Shown here piece after piece: positions 57,781 through 64,000 of a DNA stretch of 64,000 nt (its first letter is position 1; each line of letters begins with the position of its first letter). Source of the stretch: Sphaerochaeta globosa str. Buddy. Lineage in GTDB: Bacteria > Spirochaetota > Spirochaetia > Sphaerochaetales > Sphaerochaetaceae. A program made the position numbers and the translations under genes. The notes under the pieces are model-generated. The model was given only the letters and a program-made list of their open reading frames with translations. It searched no databases and was not told the origin of the DNA. The stretch lies in NCBI RefSeq assembly GCF_000190435.1, contig NC_015152.1, forward strand, positions 3,168,458-3,232,457. Reading direction: 5' to 3'.

Positions 57781-57805
57781 ATACAGAGCTGTGTATAGCC
57801 GTCTT

Positions 57806-59683
57806 TTACTGTTCGAATGCAGCAAATTTACGCCAGAGCGTTGTCCTGCTCAGACCCATTTGCTTGGCAAATGCTTCCCGGCTCAAACCGCTGGTAAGAA
57901 ATTGCTGATAGAGCTCTTCATCCGATACCTTGCTCTTGCGCCGGATTTGCTTGAGAGGTTCATCATGCATCCGCAGGCTGGTGGAGCCGATGTCCAACAA
58001 ATCAATCTCCTGGACCGTGACTACATCGGAAGTATTAAGAATGGCGAGCCTTTCTGCGGCATTCCGTAACTCCCGGATGTTTCCCGGCCAAGGAAAAGCA
58101 TTGAGCGCGGCAATAGCCTGCTCGGTCAACAACGGTTCCTTCAGATTGTGCCGCCTGCAGTACTGCTGGACAAAATGCCTGAACAAAATGCCGATATCCT
58201 CCAGCCTCTCGCGCAGAGGAATCAACTGCAGGCTTAACAGGCTGATTCGGTAAAATAGGTCGAGGCGGAACTTACCCTCCCTCACCTTATCGATAATGGT
58301 ATTGTTTGCTGCGCTGATAATGCGCACATCCACAGGGATTACCATATCAGCACCGATCTTGCGGACCTCACGTTCCTGCAAGACTCTCAAGAGTTTAGCC
58401 TGTACCACAATCGGCATCTCGGCAATCTCATCGAGAAACAGCGTTCCCTTGTGGGCAAGCTCGAACAGACCGGCCTTGCCCCCTTTTGCAGCCCCGGTGA
58501 ACGCTCCATCGGTATAGCCAAACAGCTCGCTTTCCAGCAATTGTTCAGGCAGGGCGGCGCAGTTGACAGCTACAAAAGGCTCCTTGGCACGTGCTGAAGC
58601 ATTGTGGATGCTCTGGGCGAACAACTCCTTGCCGGTACCTGTCTCCCCGAGCAACAAAACGGTGCCGGGAACCTGGCTGAAGCGCCTTGCCTTCTGCACC
58701 AAAGCCTGCATGTGGGGATTCTGGGTAACAATATCGGAGAAACTGTAGCGGGCAACCAATCCCTTGCGATTCAACTCAGTGCGGATTTTATGTTCTGTCT
58801 GCCGTATAGCCTCGGCATTCTGGAACGTATAGAGGAAACCAGCCTTTTCCTCATCCATGCTGATAGGTTGCTGGGTAACCAAGCACTGCTGACCGTTGAT
58901 GGTGACCAGTTCTTCTTTCTGATTTCCGGAATTGAAGGCTTCAGCCCATCTGCTCGAAAAATAAACATCCTCTACCGGCAAGCCTTCCAACGGACTTTTG
59001 CCGAACAAGTTTTCAGCTTGACGATTGCCTGCAATAATTTGGCCGCTGCTGTCGATTGCAAGCAGCGCATAATTTGCATTGTTGAGCAGCGTCCCAAGCA
59101 GGTTTCCTCTGGTCTGGGCACGATCAAGGGAACGGGCAGCGCCAACCGCCTCATTGACGGCGTGCACCACCGCCTGATACCCGGTCTTCACATGGATGAA
59201 GGGGAGATTACGCTCTTCACAGATCCTACACATGGTAAGGCCGCCGACGAACATGGTGCAACCTTGCTTTTGTAAGGTGGATACACCCTCAAGGACATCA
59301 TTCTGGTCGGTAACCTGGAATACAGAGACATCGAGGCCGACCAAGGTGGCCAATTCCTCCTGCTCGCACAACTGTTCATTGGTAATAAGACCGATATGGC
59401 CGTCAGGCGAGGCTGCCTTTGCCTGGGAGAGGGCGGAGAGCAGATCGGCATTACTCCAATTGATGGGCACCACGTGCACTGAAGGTTTCTGCAAGGCAAT
59501 AGCGATAGCAGTAATTCCTCGAGCTACAATAATATCGGCATGAAGTGGTTCAATAACTTGGGGGTCGGTTCCAAAGATATGGGTAGTACTGACGGCCAAG
59601 TCTTGGAGGTCGAAGGTATGGATGACCTCTTCAAAGGCCTGTTGCAATTCAAGATAAGGGACTACGATCAGTATTTTTATCAC
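57806..59683 (-). CDS. PrpR-like sigma-54-dependent activator with PAS domain
   Basis: A 625-residue enhancer-binding protein. The N-terminal about 170 residues match the propionate-catabolism activator (PrpR_N) sensor domain (IVVPYLELQQAFEEV, ADIIVARGITAIAI). A PAS domain follows (about 195-300, AIDSSGQIIAGNRQAENLFG). The AAA+ domain has Walker A GETGTGKELFAQS, the GAFTGA loop (YTDGAFTGAAKGG) and Walker B GTLFLDEIAEM. A Fis-type helix-turn-helix ends the protein (LSREAFAKQMGLSRTTLWRKF). Start is GTG at 59683 with GGAG upstream. It probably senses a small acid and activates the pdxA-like/tct operon. Confidence 0.9.
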   Translation of the reverse strand: MIKILIVVPYLELQQAFEEVIHTFDLQDLAVSTTHIFGTDPQVIEPLHADIIVARGITAIAIALQKPSVHVVPINWSNADLLSALSQAKAASPDGHIGLITNEQLCEQEELATLVGLDVSVFQVTDQNDVLEGVSTLQKQGCTMFVGGLTMCRICEERNLPFIHVKTGYQAVVHAVNEAVGAARSLDRAQTRGNLLGTLLNNANYALLAIDSSGQIIAGNRQAENLFGKSPLEGLPVEDVYFSSRWAEAFNSGNQKEELVTINGQQCLVTQQPISMDEEKAGFLYTFQNAEAIRQTEHKIRTELNRKGLVARYSFSDIVTQNPHMQALVQKARRFSQVPGTVLLLGETGTGKELFAQSIHNASARAKEPFVAVNCAALPEQLLESELFGYTDGAFTGAAKGGKAGLFELAHKGTLFLDEIAEMPIVVQAKLLRVLQEREVRKIGADMVIPVDVRIISAANNTIIDKVREGKFRLDLFYRISLLSLQLIPLRERLEDIGILFRHFVQQYCRRHNLKEPLLTEQAIAALNAFPWPGNIRELRNAAERLAILNTSDVVTVQEIDLLDIGSTSLRMHDEPLKQIRRKSKVSDEELYQQFLTSGLSREAFAKQMGLSRTTLWRKFAAFEQ

Positions 59684-59701
59684 TCCGACACTCCGGAATT
59701 T

Positions 59702-59730
59702 AGTGTAGCATGGACTGCCGGTCTTTACAA
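59702..59730 (-). promoter_or_regulatory. Promoter of the PrpR-like gene
   Basis: On the minus strand TTGTAA (59730-59725), 17 nt, TACACT (59707-59702), 18 nt before the GTG start. Its -35 box overlaps that of the divergent promoter. Confidence 0.55.
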
Positions 59731-59753
59731 AGCTTACCAGCTCTTGGTATTGT
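59724..59753 (+). promoter_or_regulatory. Promoter of the divergent small membrane protein gene, leaderless geometry
   Basis: TTTACA (59724-59729), 18 nt, TATTGT (59748-59753), then five nt (CGGCT) to the ATG at 59759. Confidence 0.5.
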
Positions 59754-59758
59754 CGGCT

Positions 59759-60295
59759 ATGACTTTTACAACCACCATTCAATACCTCTTATTGGCACTT
59801 TTGGCACTTTTTACCCTGTTCAACATTTATTCGCTGACTACAGGCAAGAAGAAAAGAAAGCTTGCCGCAGCAAATTATCAGCAGACACTCCGCTCCCTCG
59901 AGCAGAAAGCGTATGAGCTGATGCAGCAGAAAAAGCTGAAATTCGATGTGAAACAGGGATATATAAATGACCTCAATGAGGGAATCCTGCTCACCTTCGA
60001 TACAAAACACAGGATGGTGGGCATTGTTCTCAAGGATGCAGAATACCTGTTCTCCTATGAGGAGTTTGTTTCATGCAAACAAACTTACGAGACGTTGGAG
60101 AATAAGAAAATCTCCAACATCTCGGTGGAAATCGAGACGAAGGACAGCATCATCAGCTTGCTGTTCGGCTCAAAAGCTTGGAAACCAAATTCCTACCTGG
60201 GCAAATTCCTGCTCTCAGACTCCAAGGAGCTCTGCACTTTGCTGGAAAAGTACTGCCTGGTCAAGGAGACTAGTTCGCCTTTGACTGGTCAATGA
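59759..60295 (+). CDS. Hypothetical membrane-anchored protein
   Basis: A 178-residue protein, not recognised. One N-terminal helix (TIQYLLLALLALFTLFNIYSL) is followed by a basic stop (GKKKRKL), a coiled-coil segment (QQTLRSLEQKAYELMQQKK) and a strand-rich cytoplasmic domain (FDTKHRMVGIVLKDAEYLFSYEEFVSC). The frame is open upstream, but that part overlaps the divergent PrpR-like gene, and the ATG at 59759 sits 5 nt after a -10 box. Its last 26 nt overlap the convergent MscS gene. Confidence 0.7.
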   Translation: MTFTTTIQYLLLALLALFTLFNIYSLTTGKKKRKLAAANYQQTLRSLEQKAYELMQQKKLKFDVKQGYINDLNEGILLTFDTKHRMVGIVLKDAEYLFSYEEFVSCKQTYETLENKKISNISVEIETKDSIISLLFGSKAWKPNSYLGKFLLSDSKELCTLLEKYCLVKETSSPLTGQ

Positions 60296-61157
60296 TATGC
60301 ACATCAAGCTGGTTGAACGGAACGGAAAGGCCGGATTGTGCCATCTTGTCGAGAATTTCACCATTGAATCTCCAATAGACCTTCCAGTAATCGGCAGGCT
60401 TCGTCCAGGGGCGTACCACGAAATCCACTGAAGATGTATTGAGCTTGTTGACTTCAATGACTGGTGCAGGATCGGCTAGTACTTCAGGATACGTATCGAT
60501 GATATTCTTGATCACTTGTTTTGCCAAGGCGAGATCAGCCTTATAAGGAACGCTGACGGTCAGCTCCACTCTTCTGCGCTCGATGTTCGAGAAATTGACG
60601 ATGGGGTTGCCCCATACCAGTTTGTTCGACATGGTAATTTTCTTGTTGTCGGGTGTTGAGAGTATGACACAGATCATATCCATGTCGGTGACCGTACCAC
60701 TGAAGGCGCCTGTTTCGATGTAGTCCCCGATTCTGAAGGGGGCATTGATGACGATCATAACCCCGCTGAGCAGGTTGCCGATGGTCTCCTGGAAGGCAAA
60801 GCCAAGAATGACGCCGGAAATGCCCAGACCGGCAAGCACCGGTCCCATATTGAGGCCCATGTGCTGCAAAAAGGCTACAGCCAGAAAAATCCAGCCGATG
60901 ATATTGACCAGCTGCAGGATGAAACGAGCCATAAGGTCATTGATTTTCTTCGAACGGGCAAGTGAACGCTTCAGGATCCTGCACAGCCAGGCAATGAGAA
61001 GTTTTCCCACCAAAACCATGAGTAGGCCGGTGAAAAAGGAAACGATGAAAGAAACCGGCCCTAGTTGCATCCAACCATCCAGTCGATAGATGAATTGCCC
61101 GAAGAACGAGTCGGCAGCTGCAGCTTCGCCGATGAGTGCCATCATTGCAGAAATCAT
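60270..61157 (-). CDS. Small-conductance mechanosensitive channel (MscS family)
   Basis: A 295-residue inner-membrane channel opened by membrane tension. Three hydrophobic segments are visible; the pore-lining TM3 has the family pattern GPVLAGLGISGVILGFAFQETIGNLLSG, followed by NAPFRIGDYIE, the start of the beta domain, and a C-terminal alpha/beta domain with conserved VELTVSVPYKADLALAKQVI. Length and layout equal E. coli MscS. ATG at 61157 has AAGGATGG upstream. It should protect against hypo-osmotic shock. Confidence 0.93.
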   Translation of the reverse strand: MISAMMALIGEAAAADSFFGQFIYRLDGWMQLGPVSFIVSFFTGLLMVLVGKLLIAWLCRILKRSLARSKKINDLMARFILQLVNIIGWIFLAVAFLQHMGLNMGPVLAGLGISGVILGFAFQETIGNLLSGVMIVINAPFRIGDYIETGAFSGTVTDMDMICVILSTPDNKKITMSNKLVWGNPIVNFSNIERRRVELTVSVPYKADLALAKQVIKNIIDTYPEVLADPAPVIEVNKLNTSSVDFVVRPWTKPADYWKVYWRFNGEILDKMAQSGLSVPFNQLDVHIIDQSKAN

Positions 61158-61205
61158 AAAACCATCCTTGTTGGGAATTGATACTAAAAACCTACCATCA
61201 GAGCA

Positions 61206-61243
61206 TAAAAAAGGCAAGGCAAAGAACTTCTCTTTGCCCTGCC
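61206..61243 (-). terminator. Intrinsic terminator of htpG
   Basis: On the minus strand, GGCAGGGCAAAGA and TCTTTGCCTTGCC form a 13-bp stem with one mismatch, followed by TTTTTTATG. Confidence 0.85.
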
Positions 61244-61265
61244 AGCTTACTCATGCAACCAAAGG

Positions 61266-63149
61266 CTACTTACTCAACAGACTATGAAGCTTTTTGGTAA
61301 AAGCGACCGGGTCCTTGGGCATGACACCTTCGGCCAGCAGTGCCTGGTCAAGCAAGACCGAGCAGAGGTTTTCGATATATTCGTTATCGTCGCTAGCATC
61401 GATTTTCTTGATCATGGCATCTTCGATGTTGATTTCCAGGATCGGTTTCACGTCCTCGAAGTCACCTTGTCCCATGCTCTTGAGAATCTGCTGCATCTGC
61501 ACCGATGGGTCGTTCTCATCAACAACAACCACAGCCGGAGCTTCAACAAGTCGGGAAGAGACAACTACATCCTTGACCTTGTCACCGAGAGCCTTCTTGA
61601 TCTTCTTGACCAGACTCTTAGCTTCCTTGGTCGGCTCTTCATCCTTAGCCTCTTTCAGGTCGTCCACCGCACCACTCTTGTTGATGGCCTTCAGCGGTAC
61701 TTCCTTATAGGTCCCGATTGATCCGATAACAATATCGTCGATGTCGTCGCTCATGATCAGAACTTCGAAGCCCTTCTTTCGATAGGACTCGAGCAAGGGG
61801 CTCGCCTTGAGGGTCGATTCCTTTCCCCCGGCGATGTAGTAGATTGATTTCTGATCGCTGGGCATCCGCTCCTTGTAGGAAGCAAGGCTTACATAGCCTT
61901 CCTGGCTGGAGGATTTGAAGCGAACCAGTTCAAGCAGTGCATCGCGGTTGGCGTAGTCTGAATACAGGCCTTCCTTGAGAGGTCGGTTGTATTGCTCGAT
62001 GAACTTGGCATACAGGTCGGGGTTCTGTTCGCTGGTTTTCTGGAATTCACCCAAGAGCTTCTTCACAGAAGCATTGCGGATGGCGCTCATGACCCTGTTC
62101 TGCTGCAGAATCTCCCGGCTTACGTTCAACGGGAGGTCCTCACTGTCGATGACACCCCGTACGAAACGCAGGTAGGAAGGCAACAGCTCCTTGTCGTCAT
62201 CGGTGATATAGACTCGTTTCACGTAGAGTTTCACACCCGGCCGATAATCGGCATGATACAGGTCAAAGGGTGCCTTGGAAGGGATATAGAAGAGAGTAAT
62301 GTACTCAGAAGACCCTTCTGCACGAGTATGGACATAGAAGAGAGGCTCTTCACTGTCATAACTCGACTGCTTGTAGAATTCCTTGTACTGCTCGTCGGTG
62401 AGTTCGCTCTTGCTGCGTCTCCACAGGGCTGAGGAGCTGTTGATCTGCTCCACTTTGTGCTCGACGTTCTTTTGTGCGTTCCCTTCCTTGTCCTTCTTCT
62501 TGTCATCGTAGTTGGTCTGGTCATAGGAGAGGAAAATCGGGTAAGCAATGTGATCGCTGTACTTCTTAACCAGTTGCTCGATCTGCCAACGGTTGGCATA
62601 CTCATTGCCTTCGTCGTTCAGATACAGGGTGATGGTGGATCCATGGCTATCACGAACAGCTTCTTCCAGGGAGTAGCTGCCCTTTCCGGTGCTGCTCCAT
62701 TTCCAAGCCTGTTCTTCTCCAGCCTTGCGGCTGACCACTTCCACCTTGTCAGCAACCATGAAAGCGCTATAGAAGCCGACGCCGAATTGTCCGATAAGAT
62801 TGCTGTCCTTCTTCTGATCATCGGTCAGCGAGGAGAGGAACTTCTTGGTTCCACTGGAAGCAATCGTTCCGAGGTTGTCACCCAGGTCGTCGTGATTCAT
62901 TCCCAAGCCGTTGTCGCTGATGGTCAACGTCTTCTTTTCACCTTCTTCAGTGAAGGAGATGTCGATCCTTGGATCGAAGGAAAGATCTTTGAGCTTCTCA
63001 TCGGTCAGGGTGAGATACTTTAGTTTGTCCAGTGCATCGGACGAGTTGGACACCAACTCGCGAAGGAAAATTTCCTTGTGTGAGTAGAGCGAGTGAATGA
63101 TGAGCTGAAGCAGCTCTGATACTTCAGTCTTGAACTTCTTTTGTTCCAT
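61266..63149 (-). CDS. htpG: Molecular chaperone HtpG (Hsp90)
   Basis: A 627-residue cytoplasmic Hsp90 homologue. The GHKL ATPase domain has FLRELVSNSSDALDKLKYL (catalytic Glu, Asn), TISDNGLGMNHDDL, GTKKFLSS and IGQFGVGFYSAFMVADKV. The middle domain has the conserved KLYVKRVYITDD and RGVIDSEDLPLNVSREILQ blocks; the C-terminal dimerisation domain is shorter and less conserved, as usual in bacteria. GGAGG lies 11 nt before the ATG at 63149. Stands alone with its own terminator. Confidence 0.97.
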   Translation of the reverse strand: MEQKKFKTEVSELLQLIIHSLYSHKEIFLRELVSNSSDALDKLKYLTLTDEKLKDLSFDPRIDISFTEEGEKKTLTISDNGLGMNHDDLGDNLGTIASSGTKKFLSSLTDDQKKDSNLIGQFGVGFYSAFMVADKVEVVSRKAGEEQAWKWSSTGKGSYSLEEAVRDSHGSTITLYLNDEGNEYANRWQIEQLVKKYSDHIAYPIFLSYDQTNYDDKKKDKEGNAQKNVEHKVEQINSSSALWRRSKSELTDEQYKEFYKQSSYDSEEPLFYVHTRAEGSSEYITLFYIPSKAPFDLYHADYRPGVKLYVKRVYITDDDKELLPSYLRFVRGVIDSEDLPLNVSREILQQNRVMSAIRNASVKKLLGEFQKTSEQNPDLYAKFIEQYNRPLKEGLYSDYANRDALLELVRFKSSSQEGYVSLASYKERMPSDQKSIYYIAGGKESTLKASPLLESYRKKGFEVLIMSDDIDDIVIGSIGTYKEVPLKAINKSGAVDDLKEAKDEEPTKEAKSLVKKIKKALGDKVKDVVVSSRLVEAPAVVVVDENDPSVQMQQILKSMGQGDFEDVKPILEINIEDAMIKKIDASDDNEYIENLCSVLLDQALLAEGVMPKDPVAFTKKLHSLLSK

Positions 63150-63216
63150 TGTAGTTCATACCTCCAAAGGGATATACGCAAACATACTGATTTTTCATGC
63201 TATCGGCAATTGTTCC

Positions 63217-63245
63217 TTAACAAAAAAGGCAAGGTGGGCTATGCT
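63217..63245 (+). promoter_or_regulatory. Promoter of the ROK gene, leaderless geometry
   Basis: TTAACA (63217-63222), 17 nt, TATGCT (63240-63245), then six nt (CAATGC) to the ATG at 63252. No ribosome site. Confidence 0.7.
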
Positions 63246-63251
63246 CAATGC

Positions 63252-64000
63252 ATGAAGTTTTCACAGCCCAGTACCGCCCGAACCATCAACCGACTGCGAG
63301 TGTTGAACCTGCTCGCCCAACAAGGAGAGCTCAGTCGGGCCGACATTGCCCGATTGCTCGATCTGAACAAGCCTTCCACCAGTGAAATCGTGGAACAATT
63401 GCTCGCTCAGCAGCTTGTTGAGGAACAGGGCAAGGTTACTACCATCAATGGGCGAAGGCCCACAGCCCTCTCCTTGAAGGCTGATTCCCGTTTGGTGCTG
63501 GGAGTTGACTTGGGAAGCAGAACCACGACGTTCCTACTTGCCGACCTGCAGGGAAAAATCCTGCGATTCGAACGTCTGCCGACTCCGCTCCAGCCGCAGC
63601 CCAAAGAGTGGGGTGAAACCATTATCAAGACGTGCATGAAACTGACCAAGTTTGCTACGACTCCCATTGCCGGCATTGCAGTTTCCACTTCTGGAAGCAT
63701 AAGCGGCGATGGCCAGTCGATTCTGTCACACGATTACTGGTCATGGAAGGATATTCCCTTGGCTAAAGCCATCGAGATTCATACCAAGCTTCCTACCCTT
63801 CTTGTCCATCATGTACAGGCGATGGTTGAGGCTGAGCGTTGGTTCGGGGATGAGAAAACCACGAATTTTTTCTATGTGAATTGGGGTGAGCATATCGCTT
63901 GTGCCTATTACAACGGCAATACGATAACTGCGGAGAAAAGTAGGTTCGGACACCTTCCCATCGCCCCTACCGGGTTGTGCCGTTGTGGTGGAATAGGGTG
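63252..64000 (+). CDS. ROK family transcriptional regulator (NagC/Mlc/XylR type), cut by window edge
   Basis: 249 codons are visible and the frame runs to the window end. The N-terminus is a MarR/DeoR-like helix-turn-helix (NLLAQQGELSRADIARLLDLNKPSTSEIVEQLL). It is followed by the ROK domain: nucleotide-loop-like GVDLGSRTTTFLLADLQG and AVSTSGSISGDGQS, and near the end the zinc motif GHLPIAP...CRCGGIG (His, Cys, Cys). ROK repressors sense sugars. The glycine loop suggests ligand binding; kinase activity cannot be judged without the rest. The leaderless promoter fixes the start. Confidence 0.9.
   Translation, partial: MKFSQPSTARTINRLRVLNLLAQQGELSRADIARLLDLNKPSTSEIVEQLLAQQLVEEQGKVTTINGRRPTALSLKADSRLVLGVDLGSRTTTFLLADLQGKILRFERLPTPLQPQPKEWGETIIKTCMKLTKFATTPIAGIAVSTSGSISGDGQSILSHDYWSWKDIPLAKAIEIHTKLPTLLVHHVQAMVEAERWFGDEKTTNFFYVNWGEHIACAYYNGNTITAEKSRFGHLPIAPTGLCRCGGIG

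Noticed and set aside
59540-59758. N-terminal extension of the membrane protein gene at 59759
   Set aside because: It would run through the start and promoter of the divergent PrpR-like gene, and the ATG at 59759 has a well-placed -10 box.
1-64000. Search for CRISPR arrays, insertion sequences, prophage, tRNA and rRNA genes
   Set aside because: No regularly spaced repeats, transposase-like proteins, terminal inverted repeats or recognisable tRNA/rRNA segments were seen by eye; short RNA genes could still have been missed without a covariance search.

Overview
The window looks like chromosomal DNA of a free-living, fermentative spirochaete, most likely Sphaerochaeta or a close relative. This is inferred from the overall protein character and gene mix, not from a marker gene. 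Coding density is very high. Six convergent gene pairs overlap at their 3' ends, many operons use ATGA start/stop overlaps, and no tRNA, rRNA, CRISPR array, prophage or insertion sequence was recognised.

Layout. 1-9.5 kb: end of recG, rsmD, an acyl-ACP thioesterase, a GH43/32-like protein, lspA, a Nif3-like protein, a Lon-related protease, a MATE exporter, a TrmH-type methyltransferase and rsmI. 9.6-14.1 kb: an envelope-stress (Psp) locus with two pspA/pspC operons, each behind a sigma-54 promoter, around an oppositely oriented pspF-like activator. 14.2-26.9 kb: a DUF1576 membrane protein, carA (split by an in-frame amber codon), carB, aspS, a cation efflux protein, a GGDEF protein, an OsmC protein and a class II aldolase. 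27.1-33.5 kb: a LacI-type regulator with a tripartite tricarboxylate (Tct) transporter and two Gfo/Idh/MocA oxidoreductases. 33.5-40.2 kb: proS, two ankyrin proteins around a Big2 lipoprotein, adenosine deaminase and a rhomboid protease.

40.2-41.0 kb is the most unusual stretch. It holds no protein gene. It carries three tandem units, each with a canonical sigma-54 promoter (GG-N10-GC), an almost identical RNA 5' end, a U-tract, a CCUCCUU segment that copies the anti-Shine-Dalgarno tail of 16S rRNA, and a strong intrinsic terminator. They look like a family of three sibling small RNAs of about 100 nt.

41.0-44.8 kb: rlmE, a DUF3842 protein and a metal-type ABC transporter whose ATPase is fused to a DUF1893 domain. 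44.8-59.7 kb: a sugar-acid type catabolic region with a sugar isomerase, an iron alcohol dehydrogenase, a split transketolase, a GntR regulator, a DUF362 protein, an aldo/keto reductase, a second TIM-barrel isomerase, an Asp/Glu racemase-like protein, a second Tct transporter, a PdxA-like dehydrogenase and a PrpR-like sigma-54 activator. Repeated TTGTATACAA operators and one sigma-54 promoter suggest dual control by the GntR and PrpR-like proteins. 59.8-64 kb: a small membrane protein, an MscS channel, htpG and the start of a ROK repressor.

A theme across the window is leaderless expression. At least nine genes have a -35/-10 promoter whose -10 box lies 5-7 nt before the start codon and have no Shine-Dalgarno sequence. 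The rest have clear AGGAG-type sites.
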